A stretch of DNA of 17,606 bases. Source: Robiginitomaculum sp036478975. Lineage in GTDB: Bacteria; Pseudomonadota; Alphaproteobacteria; Caulobacterales; Maricaulaceae. Position 1 is the first letter of the stretch, and every line of letters starts with the position of its first letter. This document shows, piece after piece, positions 1 through 6,414 of this stretch. Under the pieces are notes generated by a model, which searched no databases, was not told the DNA's origin, and saw only the letters and a program-made list of their open reading frames with translations. The position numbers and the translations under genes were made by a program. The stretch spans positions 1-17,606 of the forward strand of contig JAZGFA010000105.1 in assembly GCA_036478975.1 (NCBI GenBank), read 5' to 3'.

Positions 1-602
1 AGGGTGCGCAGTAGCCTCCCGATTTTATCGGCGATAGGCGTGGCAATCGGGACGATGTATTTTCCGCCCTTATAGAAACGGGATGTTATCGCCATGATTT
101 TGGCGGCAAGGGCGGCGGTGGCTTGCGTGTTAAAGTCGGCTTGTAATTCCAATTTTTCGTCGAGCTGAAAACTCGTGTGACTTTGGTCGGTTGTTGTGGC
201 GGGGACTAAGAACCGTAAGGCGAGAACCTTATTATGCCCCGCGACGGCGCCGTATATCAATATGTCTATATTTTTTTCCTGTATCAGGTCTCGCCCTTTT
301 TTCATCGCTTCTTCAAATCGCTCACGGCTCGCCCCAACCTCGCGTATTTTTAATTGCTTGCCAAAGTCGGCAATTTCAACGGGGCTGTCTTCTGTAAGGC
401 CGCCGAAAAAGCTTTGCAGGCTACGCAGAACATGTTTGCGCTGCGTGCCCGCTCTGTCGTCATCTTCTAATTCTGCTACGGCAATGACGAAACGCTCATC
501 ACTATAAGCCTCCCCGTCACGAGAGCGCAGCCAATTACGAATTTTGCGCCAATGAATTTTGTTAAGAAGAGCACCTAAGCCCGATGCAGAATTTTCAATC
601 AT
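1..602 (-). CDS. partial protein, N-terminal region only; resembles the N-terminus of alphaproteobacterial TPR-containing proteins
   Basis: An open frame of 200 codons runs from an ATG at 600-602 leftward off the window edge without a stop. An in-frame TGA lies two codons upstream of this ATG, which fixes it as the first possible start. The predicted protein begins MIENSASGLGALLNKIHWRK. It has an N-terminal stretch with FVIAVAELEDDD, then a segment near residues 100-130 reading GRDLIQEKNIDILIYGAVAG followed by KVLALRFL. From memory, this order resembles the N-terminal domain of certain alphaproteobacterial proteins that carry TPR repeats further on (there the equivalent reads roughly GRxWLxExNADVLIWGEV...RLRFL). 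No TPR is visible here because the C-terminus is missing. No signal peptide is seen. It diverges from rnd. Coding is likely; the function is unknown. Confidence 0.7.
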   Translation of the reverse strand, partial: MIENSASGLGALLNKIHWRKIRNWLRSRDGEAYSDERFVIAVAELEDDDRAGTQRKHVLRSLQSFFGGLTEDSPVEIADFGKQLKIREVGASRERFEEAMKKGRDLIQEKNIDILIYGAVAGHNKVLALRFLVPATTTDQSHTSFQLDEKLELQADFNTQATAALAAKIMAITSRFYKGGKYIVPIATPIADKIGRLLRT

Positions 603-805
603 AGGTCAGCCTAGGTGAAAAGGGCGGTTTAACCAAGGGGCAAACCCAACCTGCGGCTTTTACGGTTTTTAGGCCTGTGCGGCTGTCGGGGATAGTTGGG
701 CCGCCTTGATTTCGGCGCTCTTCAGATTATCTGTCTCATTTGATACAGGGAGTTAACGCCGTAAACAAGGCGTGACCTTTGCCGCTTGCCCTGCTAGCAA
801 GGCTT
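603..805. other. intergenic region between divergent genes
   Basis: About 200 bases separate the leftward partial gene from rnd. I see no tRNA, no strong hairpin and no convincing sigma-70 promoter. A TTGATT at about 707 is followed 17 nt later only by a weak -10 candidate. The region must hold promoters for both genes, but I cannot place them. Confidence 0.4.
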
Positions 806-1960
806 ATGAATATTATTACCACAACCGAGGCCCTTAAGGGTTTTTGCGCTATGCTTTCCAAGGGCGAGTATATGTGCGTTGATACTGAATTTATGCGCGA
901 TAGCAGTTTTTGGTCAAAGCTTTGCCTGATACAGGCGAGCGGCCCCAATTGCGAAGCGATTATTGATCCGCTCGCCGATGGCCTTGATATGCAGGTGTTT
1001 CTGGATTTAATGGTCAATCCGGACATTATTAAAGTCATGCACGCGGCGCGGCAAGATATGGAAATTTTCTTTGCCTTGTGCGGAGAGGCTCCGGCCCCGC
1101 TATTTGATAGCCAAATCGCCGCCATGGCGCTGGGCTATGGCGACAGTGTTGGCTATATGGCTTTGGTCAAAGGCCGGCTTGGCTTAAACCTTGATAAGGG
1201 CGCGCGCTTTACCGATTGGTCGCGCCGGCCATTGTCGAATACGCAGCTGCATTACGCGCTGGGCGACGTGACCCATTTGCGCGATATGTATGCGGGCATG
1301 GTGGTGGAGCTTTCCGAAAAAGGGCGGCTTAAATGGGTGACCGAGGAAATGGAAACCCTGCTCAAGCCCGATCTTTATACCTATTTGCCAGAAAATGCGT
1401 GGAAGCGCCTTAAAATCCGCAGCCCGAAACAGGACTATCTCGCCGCCCTTAAATGCGTCGCGGCGTGGCGCGAGACCGAAGCCCAATCGCGCAATGTGCC
1501 GCGTAACCGTATCATCAAAGATGACGGAATTTATGACATAGCGCAAAATCGCCCCGCCACCGTGCAGGCGCTGGGCAATCTTCGCGGGGTTCCGCGCGGG
1601 TTTGAAAAATCACGTAGCGCCGATAAATTATTGCGCGCTCTTAAAGAGGCCGTAGCCAATAAAGAGAGCTACGCGCCCGTTGTGCCCAAGCCAAAGCGTA
1701 TGCCGCCCAATCTTGGCCCGACCATTGATATGCTAAAAACCCTATTGCGTTTGCGCTGTGAGTATAATGACATTGCTCCGCGCCTTGTGGCGAACGCCGC
1801 CGATATAGAGCAGCTTGCCGCCTTTGGCCCTAAGGCCGATGTGGCGGCGCTGAAGGGCTGGCGGCTAGAGGCTTATGGCGATGACGCTCTGGCCATGCTG
1901 CGCGGCGAAATAGGCTTGCGCCTAGAGGGCCGCGAAGTGGTGGCCCAAGCGCTGATTTAA
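806..1960 (+). CDS. rnd: ribonuclease D (3'-5' exoribonuclease, DEDDy family)
   Basis: A 384-residue protein, close to the usual RNase D length, which trims 3' ends of tRNA precursors and other small structured RNAs in the cytoplasm. The DEDDy catalytic set is visible: D26 and E28 in VDTEF, D84 in HAARQDME, and Y150 with D154 in YALGDVTHL. An HRDC-like nucleic-acid-binding region follows at about residues 210-285 (AWRETEAQSRN..., RNRIIKDDGIYDIA). I chose the ATG at 806 because family members begin with M-x-x-I-T-T-T-x-x-L and an AAGG lies just upstream. The frame can be extended to a TTG at 779, which adds nine unlikely residues. The stop TAA (1958-1960) directly abuts the stop of the convergent hydrolase gene, with no base between them. 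Confidence 0.95.
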   Translation: MNIITTTEALKGFCAMLSKGEYMCVDTEFMRDSSFWSKLCLIQASGPNCEAIIDPLADGLDMQVFLDLMVNPDIIKVMHAARQDMEIFFALCGEAPAPLFDSQIAAMALGYGDSVGYMALVKGRLGLNLDKGARFTDWSRRPLSNTQLHYALGDVTHLRDMYAGMVVELSEKGRLKWVTEEMETLLKPDLYTYLPENAWKRLKIRSPKQDYLAALKCVAAWRETEAQSRNVPRNRIIKDDGIYDIAQNRPATVQALGNLRGVPRGFEKSRSADKLLRALKEAVANKESYAPVVPKPKRMPPNLGPTIDMLKTLLRLRCEYNDIAPRLVANAADIEQLAAFGPKADVAALKGWRLEAYGDDALAMLRGEIGLRLEGREVVAQALI

Positions 1961-3196
1961 TTAATCGCCCGGCGCTATCCCGTAATGGCTAGCGAGGCTA
2001 CGAAATACGTCGATGTTTTCGAGCATATAGCCATTGCCGGATTGGGACGCGCTCATGAATTCACGGTGGGCGGCGTTTTTGGCAATCACGATGTCTAATG
2101 TCGGGTTGACGTAAATATATTGGCCGTAAACACCGACCGCAAAGAAGTCGTCAGCAAATTCGGGATTGTCGGTTGCCGGCGGAATCCACCATTGATAGCC
2201 ATAGCCAATGCCGGGGTCATTATGACTGCCCCCCGCCCCTGTCGGAGCGGAGCGCCGCGTTGCCGCCGCGACCCAGTCGCTTGGAATGATTTGCTGCTCG
2301 CCGCGCAATCCGCCATCGCGCATTAATTTGCCAAAGAGCGCATAGTCGCGGGTTTTCATATTCAGCCCGCCCAGCACAAAGGCGTGGTCATAACCGTCGG
2401 TCATATAATAGGCATCGGCGCTTGGCCCCATTTTTGACCAGAGGCGCTCTAAAAAGACGTCATGCACGCTTTGCCCCGTGGCTTTGCGCAGCACCATGCC
2501 AATGACATGGGTGTCGATGGAGACATATTGCATAGCCGTGCCCGGCTCGCGGGCGCGGGTTTTCACATTGGCGGCAAATTCGTCCATGGAGCCGCCAAGG
2601 GCCAAAACGCGGCCCATTTTATTAATGTCGGATTTAGGGTCAAGATAGTCCTCATCAAAAGCGACCCCGCTGGCCATGTTTAGCACATTGCGGATGGTCG
2701 CGCCTTCATAGGCAGAGCCTTTAAGCATAGGGACGTAATCGGTTACTTGGTCATCAAGGGATTTAATTTCCCCGCGCTCAACCGCCGTGCCGATAAGGGC
2801 CGAGAGAAAGGATTTAGCCATTGACCATGAAATGCGTTTATCGTCTACGCCCGTGCCAAGGTAATAGTCTTCAAAGGCAATGTTAGGGCCAGCGACGATA
2901 ACAAGCCCCGTGGCTGAAGCTTCCTTAAGCCAGCCCTGTAGATTGCGCGGCTCGCCGGCAATAGTCACCGTTTCGGGCAGGGGGTACGTGTCATGGGTCC
3001 AAATATGGGGGCTGCCTGAGATAGGCAAATCATGGGTAAACATAAGCCGGTCCATGGACGAGAAATTCTGAACTATGGCCCCTTCGTCAAACAGGCTGTT
3101 GACCGCTAATAGCCGCGTGATTTTCCCGCGATTGAAAAATAGCGCTATGGCTAAAACTAGCAGCAGTGCGCCTGTCCATTTTAAAAACTTCCCCAT
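1961..3196 (-). CDS. serine hydrolase, class C beta-lactamase / 6-aminohexanoate-dimer hydrolase (NylB)-like fold
   Basis: A 411-residue protein. It starts with a short basic segment and a hydrophobic helix (about residues 8-21), so it is probably anchored in the inner membrane or exported with the catalytic domain in the periplasm. The serine beta-lactamase/penicillin-binding fold is indicated by S125-M-A-K128 (SxxK), Y224 in QYVSIDTH (the general-base tyrosine position), the MASGVAFDEDY segment and the C-terminal GIGYGYQWW. This combination resembles the NylB-type esterase/amide hydrolase branch more than true beta-lactamases. The natural substrate cannot be read from sequence. The ATG is preceded by a good ribosome binding site (GAGGAG, about 5 nt away). 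The gene converges on rnd with touching stop codons, and no terminator hairpin fits between them. Confidence 0.88.
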   Translation of the reverse strand: MGKFLKWTGALLLVLAIALFFNRGKITRLLAVNSLFDEGAIVQNFSSMDRLMFTHDLPISGSPHIWTHDTYPLPETVTIAGEPRNLQGWLKEASATGLVIVAGPNIAFEDYYLGTGVDDKRISWSMAKSFLSALIGTAVERGEIKSLDDQVTDYVPMLKGSAYEGATIRNVLNMASGVAFDEDYLDPKSDINKMGRVLALGGSMDEFAANVKTRAREPGTAMQYVSIDTHVIGMVLRKATGQSVHDVFLERLWSKMGPSADAYYMTDGYDHAFVLGGLNMKTRDYALFGKLMRDGGLRGEQQIIPSDWVAAATRRSAPTGAGGSHNDPGIGYGYQWWIPPATDNPEFADDFFAVGVYGQYIYVNPTLDIVIAKNAAHREFMSASQSGNGYMLENIDVFRSLASHYGIAPGD

Positions 3197-3508
3197 TATA
3201 CTCTCCTCTTATTGTTTTTTTACACTATGCAAAAAACCTAAGGGAAAGGCCAGACTTCATCCAGAAACCGAATCAAAAGGCCGAATCACCTATGTTTTAT
3301 GGGGGTTCTATGAGGGCGTGCGATAGAAATTACGGGGAATATCTCTCAAAACATGCGGGAAACTCACGGTAATTAGGCCCAATATGTCCTAAAACTCCCA
3401 CAAAACCCCGTAAAACCGTGCCCCTTCACACATAATTAACCATATACTAGCCCAATAGATGAAAGTGCTTACGCCATCGGGGGGTGAGCGGCCTTTATGG
3501 AGACTATC
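3197..3508. other. 312-base gap without a gene; putative promoter region for the hydrolase and HU genes
   Basis: No credible ORF on either strand. It holds two direct copies of CCGAATCA (3268-3275 and 3281-3288), each containing a GAATC. Long-range inverted repeats pair TTACGGGG (3330-3337) with CCCCGTAA (3406-3413) and CACGGT (3365-3370) with ACCGTG (3415-3420). A TTAACCAT element at 3436-3443 is followed directly by a TATACT -10-like hexamer (3443-3448). The latter two lie about 60 bases before the HU start and are the best candidates for the HU promoter. Confidence 0.5.
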
Positions 3509-3775
3509 ATGAATAAAAAAGAACTCGTAAGCGCGCTCGCTGATCAGTGTGGCACAACTCAGGCTCAAGCCGGTGAATTCGTAGCCGCTTTTTGCGCAAC
3601 AACCGTTGCAGAGCTAAAGAAAGGCAATGATGTTGTCCTTCCTGGCTTTGGTAAATTCATTGCTAAGCATCGCCCATCACGCGAAATGCGCAACCCAGCA
3701 ACGGGCAAGCAAATGATGAGCAAAGCGAAAACGTCCGCTCAGTTCAAGCCGTCCATCGGCCTAAAAGACCTTTAG
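3509..3775 (+). CDS. HU family DNA-binding nucleoid protein
   Basis: An 88-residue protein of the HU/IHF family, which binds and bends DNA as a dimer and helps organise the nucleoid. It begins MNKKELVSALADQCG, the usual HU start. The beta-arm hallmarks follow: LPGFGKF at about residues 45-51, then RNPATGK in the DNA-contacting arm, where the conserved proline intercalates. I prefer the ATG at 3509 over the in-frame ATG at 3497 because GGAG at 3499-3502 is well placed for it and because HU proteins start this way. The gene is monocistronic, with a promoter-like region upstream and a strong terminator directly after it. HU and the IHF subunits are closely related; the length and lack of IHF-specific extensions favour HU. 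Confidence 0.93.
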   Translation: MNKKELVSALADQCGTTQAQAGEFVAAFCATTVAELKKGNDVVLPGFGKFIAKHRPSREMRNPATGKQMMSKAKTSAQFKPSIGLKDL

Positions 3776-3796
3776 TCTTTTAAAAAAACTAATTTT

Positions 3797-3829
3797 AAGC
3801 CGCTCCGGGAAACTGGGGCGGTTTTTTTA
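3797..3829 (+). terminator. rho-independent terminator of the HU gene
   Basis: Seven base pairs (CCGCTCC at 3800-3806 with GGGGCGG at 3815-3821, one G-U pair) enclose an 8-base loop. A run of seven T follows (3822-3828). It begins 21 bases after the HU stop codon. Confidence 0.9.
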
Positions 3830-3866
3830 CATCGAAACGAAATTTCCGATGTAATACGTGCCGCTT

Positions 3867-3888
3867 CCAGCGTTTCCTGAAACGCTGG
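3867..3888. repeat. REP-like perfect palindrome
   Basis: Arms CCAGCGTTTC (3867-3876) and GAAACGCTGG (3879-3888) are exact reverse complements separated by two bases. Read on the minus strand it is entered by GTCATG. That flank resembles the dispersed GTCAT-CCAGC-type intergenic repeats common in proteobacterial genomes (recalled, not searched). No second copy was noticed in this window. Confidence 0.6.
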
Positions 3889-4003
3889 CATGACCCTAAC
3901 TCCGCCTTATATTTACCTCTGATTAACCATAATACCGCCAATAGGAACGGCAAAATCGCTTTGTGTGATCATTGGCACGGACTTTGCGAGTAAGGGAGTG
4001 GAA

Positions 4004-4029
4004 ACCTTATCCATAAAAATGGTTAGGGT
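4004..4029 (+). other. hairpin with tetra-A loop
   Basis: ACCTTATCCAT (4004-4014) can pair with ATGGTTAGGGT (4019-4029) around an AAAA loop, with one mismatch and one G-U pair. TTAGGGTG is repeated in tandem at 4023-4038. There is no T-run, so it is unlikely to be an intrinsic terminator. If transcribed it could be a leader structure, but the likely wall-hydrolase promoter lies downstream of it. Confidence 0.35.
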
Positions 4030-4066
4030 GTTAGGGTGATTTGCCTAATCTTTCAGGGTTGAAAGC

Positions 4067-4106
4067 ACTGTGCATGACCTTACATGAGGGCTTGCACAGT
4101 TATAAT
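4067..4106 (+). promoter_or_regulatory. candidate promoter and operator of the wall hydrolase
   Basis: A perfect TATAAT lies at 4101-4106. A TTACAT at 4080-4085 is a possible but closely spaced (15 nt) -35. ACTGTGCA (4067-4074) and TGCACAGT (4093-4100) form a perfect 8-bp inverted repeat around the -35 region and abut the -10, as regulator half-sites would. The TATAAT would start transcription close to the ribosome binding site at 4118-4121. Confidence 0.4.
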
Positions 4107-4128
4107 GACGGCTATAAAAGGCGCGGAC

Positions 4129-4866
4129 ATGAATAAAGAGCTAAAATATAAGCTGCGATTCGCGGCTGCGACAGGTACAGCGATGAGCGCATTTGCGGCT
4201 ATGTCGCTATTGTCGACCGCCGTCAGCGCACAGGCCGATGCGGCGCGTCTGCACCATAGTGCGCGCGCCCTAGCGGCGTCTAGCGCCCTTGTCACGCCTT
4301 CGGGCACGGCAAAGACCTTATGGGTGCTCCATGACCAAACTACGCCGCTTGAGACGGCCTTGCGTGACCGTGCGTCATTGGGCGATATTGCCGCCCTTGA
4401 TTACGGCATGATTGATAAGGCTATGCGCCAGAGCGAAGACGCTAGCTGTCTCGCCCGCGCGGTTTATTATGAAGCGCGCTCTGAAACCCTCGCCGGTCAA
4501 AAGGCCGTGGCTGAAGTGATTTTAAACCGGGTTGGCTCTAAGCATTTTCCAGACACGATTTGCGGCGTTGTCTATCAGGGATCGGCGCGTAAAACCGGCT
4601 GTCAGTTCTCATTTACCTGTGACGGGTCACTAGATAAAAGCCCGAGAGGTAAGGCTTGGGAGCGTTCACAAACCCTAGCGACCCATATGATGATTGGCGC
4701 ATACCGCCCGATGACAGCCCGCGCCACCCATTATCATACCACGGCGATTGACCCGAAATGGGCGAGCAAGCTTAAGCCGACGCGCACCATTGGCAGTCAC
4801 GCTTTTTATAAGTTTAAAACCCGCCGCGAGCTCGCGGCATCGACGCAGATTAACGCCGCGCCTTAG
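4129..4866 (+). CDS. secreted cell-wall hydrolase, SleB / Hydrolase_2 family
   Basis: A 245-residue precursor. The N-terminus has basic residues, an Ala/Leu-rich core and AVSA-QA, a good signal-peptidase I site at about residue 34, so the product acts in the periplasm. The C-terminal half carries the SleB-type catalytic domain: CLARAVYYEARSE with E115 as the likely catalytic acid, GQKAVAEVILNRV, and the CQFSFTCDG block. Family members cleave peptidoglycan glycan strands, in spore germination in Bacillus and in general wall turnover in alphaproteobacteria. I chose the ATG at 4129, not 4084 or 4105, because AAGG lies 7 nt upstream and a normal signal peptide follows. Cysteines at 107, in TICG and in the CQF/TCD block could form disulfides. 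The gene ends 11 bases from the convergent truncated-globin gene. Confidence 0.9.
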   Translation: MNKELKYKLRFAAATGTAMSAFAAMSLLSTAVSAQADAARLHHSARALAASSALVTPSGTAKTLWVLHDQTTPLETALRDRASLGDIAALDYGMIDKAMRQSEDASCLARAVYYEARSETLAGQKAVAEVILNRVGSKHFPDTICGVVYQGSARKTGCQFSFTCDGSLDKSPRGKAWERSQTLATHMMIGAYRPMTARATHYHTTAIDPKWASKLKPTRTIGSHAFYKFKTRRELAASTQINAAP

Positions 4867-4877
4867 GCTCTTTAGGC

Positions 4878-5312
4878 TTATCCGGGGAAGCGCACGCCGA
4901 AGCGCTCAAAGGGATTGCCATTTTCCGTGTGTTTATAATTGGTCGCTAGGCCCATTTGAAAGCTCGACGCAATGCGTTTAGCTGTTCGCATAAAAGCCTC
5001 GGCTTTATCTTCGGTTAGGGTCTCCTGCGCCGCGTCGGCAAAGAGGAAAAGCCAGCGGGTGAAATGCTCCGGCGTGATGCCTTCAAGGTTTAAATGCTTG
5101 CGCATGGGATTGCCTTCAAAGCGCTGCTCTCGCAGAAATATTGACGCCCAGAATTTTCCGATATGGGCGGTGTGTTCATCCCATGCCGTGTTATCGCTAT
5201 CAATGCGCTGGGCAAAGATGGGGGCCAACACTTCGTCGCGGCGGATTATTTTATAAAATTGTGCCATGAGCAGGTCAATATCCGCTTGGGTTATCTGTTG
5301 GTTTTCCGTCAT
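4878..5312 (-). CDS. group III truncated haemoglobin
   Basis: A 144-residue cytoplasmic haem protein. Residues match the TrHb3 pattern known from Campylobacter Ctb, offset by one: Y20 (B10), H47 (E7 position), H73 (proximal F8 ligand, in MRKHLNL) and W87 (G8, in HFTRWL). The family binds O2 and NO; roles in NO or peroxide handling are proposed for some members, but the role here is unknown. It lies 12 nt after the stop of a 55-residue membrane protein, and both follow nadC on the same strand, so all may be co-transcribed. The ribosome binding site before its ATG is weak, which fits translation coupled to the upstream gene. Confidence 0.92.
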   Translation of the reverse strand: MTENQQITQADIDLLMAQFYKIIRRDEVLAPIFAQRIDSDNTAWDEHTAHIGKFWASIFLREQRFEGNPMRKHLNLEGITPEHFTRWLFLFADAAQETLTEDKAEAFMRTAKRIASSFQMGLATNYKHTENGNPFERFGVRFPG

Positions 5313-5324
5313 AACGGGCGCTTT

Positions 5325-5492
5325 CTAAATGGCAAAGGCGAGGACGATGCCTGCGCCAATAAAACCCCAAAACACCATATTTATAAGAGAGCGAAACACG
5401 CCGCTATCTTCGTCTACGGTGATATTGGCCCATTTAAGCGCGAGGGTTCCCGGCAGTAAAAATAGGGTCAAAAGAGCTTTTAAAATAAACAT
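5325..5492 (-). CDS. 55-residue membrane protein, hypothetical
   Basis: A short complete ORF from the ATG at 5490-5492 to the TAG at 5325-5327. It begins MFILKALLTLFLLPGTLALK and ends GFIGAGIVLAFAI. Two hydrophobic helices (about residues 2-19 and 38-55) flank a polar middle segment with DEDSG, so both termini probably lie on the same side of the inner membrane. An AGGAA sits 5-6 nt before the ATG. It fills the space between nadC (55 nt upstream) and the truncated globin (12 nt downstream) exactly, which supports it being real. I do not recognise the family. A role tied to the globin (membrane partner or simply neighbour) is only a guess. Confidence 0.7.
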   Translation of the reverse strand: MFILKALLTLFLLPGTLALKWANITVDEDSGVFRSLINMVFWGFIGAGIVLAFAI

Positions 5493-5547
5493 GATTATTC
5501 CTAGTATAGCTTAGGCTGGGGCCAATTGATGTGTGTCAAATCGCGCG

Positions 5548-6411
5548 CTATTTATCGGCGTCTAGACCAATATCGAAATTGGGCGCGCTATGGGTGAGTG
5601 CGCCGACGGAAATAACGTCAACGCCGCTTGCGGCAATGGCGGCCACCGTATCCAGATTTACCCCGCCGGACGCTTCTAGGGTGATAGGGCCGCCGGCGTT
5701 CATTGCTACGGCCTTAGCCAGTTTAGCATTGCTCATATTATCAAGCAGGACCACATTGGGGGCGAGCGGGATAACTTTTTTAAACTGGGCCAGCGTGTCC
5801 ACTTCGACGCTAATATGTATCATGTGGTCGGCTTTGCTTTTAATCGCGCGCACGGCTTTGCTAATGCCGCCGGCCAGCGCGATATGGTTGTCTTTTATCA
5901 TGACAGCATCGGACAGGGATTGGCGATGGGTGAAGCCGCCGCCGCACTGCACGGCGCGCTTTTCCAGCGCCCGCAGGCCGGGCGTGGTTTTGCGCGTCGC
6001 GGCAATGCGCGCCTTTGTGCCTTTTACCGCTTTAACATATTGGGACGTTAGCGTCGCCACGCCGGACATGCGGCCTAGGAAATTAAGCGCCACGCGCTCC
6101 GCCATTAATAGGGAACGCACCGGGCCAGTGACCGTAGCGATATGGTCGCCCTTTTTTACGCGGCTACCATTGCCCTTTATCACTTTAAATTTCACCGCGG
6201 GGTCTACGAGGGCGAAGGTCAACGCCGCCGCTTGCATGCCGGCTATCACGCCATTTTCGCGGCTATGAAAATAGAGGGAAGCCTTCTGGCTTGCGGGTAT
6301 TAAAAGGTCAGCGGTAACGTCGCCGCCATTGCCAAAATCCTCGGCCAGCGCCATGCGCACAATAGGCTCGATGATAATTTGCGGGAGCGGGGGCAAGTTT
6401 GCAGAGGCCAT
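5548..6411 (-). CDS. nadC: nicotinate-nucleotide pyrophosphorylase (quinolinate phosphoribosyltransferase, decarboxylating)
   Basis: A 287-residue enzyme of normal length. It converts quinolinate and PRPP to nicotinate mononucleotide, CO2 and PPi, the step that feeds de novo NAD synthesis. Signature segments are present: ALAEDFGNGGDVT near the N-terminus, TRKTTPGLR at 139-147, GGGFTHR (157-163), DAVMIKDNH (168-176), and the late VLLDNMS and LEASGGV strands that bind substrate phosphate. The ATG is 3 nt after the nadB stop, with a GGTGG in the end of nadB, so it is almost certainly translated from the nadABC message. Nothing unusual in the catalytic residues. Confidence 0.97.
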   Translation of the reverse strand: MASANLPPLPQIIIEPIVRMALAEDFGNGGDVTADLLIPASQKASLYFHSRENGVIAGMQAAALTFALVDPAVKFKVIKGNGSRVKKGDHIATVTGPVRSLLMAERVALNFLGRMSGVATLTSQYVKAVKGTKARIAATRKTTPGLRALEKRAVQCGGGFTHRQSLSDAVMIKDNHIALAGGISKAVRAIKSKADHMIHISVEVDTLAQFKKVIPLAPNVVLLDNMSNAKLAKAVAMNAGGPITLEASGGVNLDTVAAIAASGVDVISVGALTHSAPNFDIGLDADK

Positions 6412-6414
6412 GAT

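Larger units (their letters stand above)
3776..4128. other. 353-base gap between the HU and wall-hydrolase genes
   Basis: There is no gene here. In order it contains the HU terminator (3797-3829), a REP-like perfect palindrome (3867-3888), a TTAACCAT element (3923-3930), a hairpin with a 4-base loop (4004-4029) overlapping a TTAGGGTG tandem repeat, and inverted 8-mers adjoining a TATAAT box (4067-4106) just before the wall hydrolase. Confidence 0.6.

Noticed and set aside
603..805. tRNA or small RNA between the partial gene and rnd
   Set aside because: No cloverleaf with T-loop GTTCRA and matching acceptor stem could be drawn on either strand.
1961..3196. Beta-lactamase resistance gene (ampC)
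   Set aside because: Its motifs and the GYGYQWW end fit NylB-type hydrolases; the beta-lactamase KTG context was not identified and the gene is not beside an ampR.
3292..3372. 26-codon ORF upstream of the HU gene
   Set aside because: No ribosome binding site, Arg/Gly/Tyr-rich random-looking sequence, and it lies among likely regulatory repeats.
4019..4038. TTAGGGTG tandem as telomere-like or iteron origin repeats
   Set aside because: Only two copies are present and there is no replication gene near.
5531..6268. 245-residue plus-strand ORF antisense to nadC
   Set aside because: It lies wholly within the reading frame of nadC, has no ribosome binding site and reads as low-complexity Ala/Ser/Thr/Arg sequence. 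It is a shadow of the real gene.
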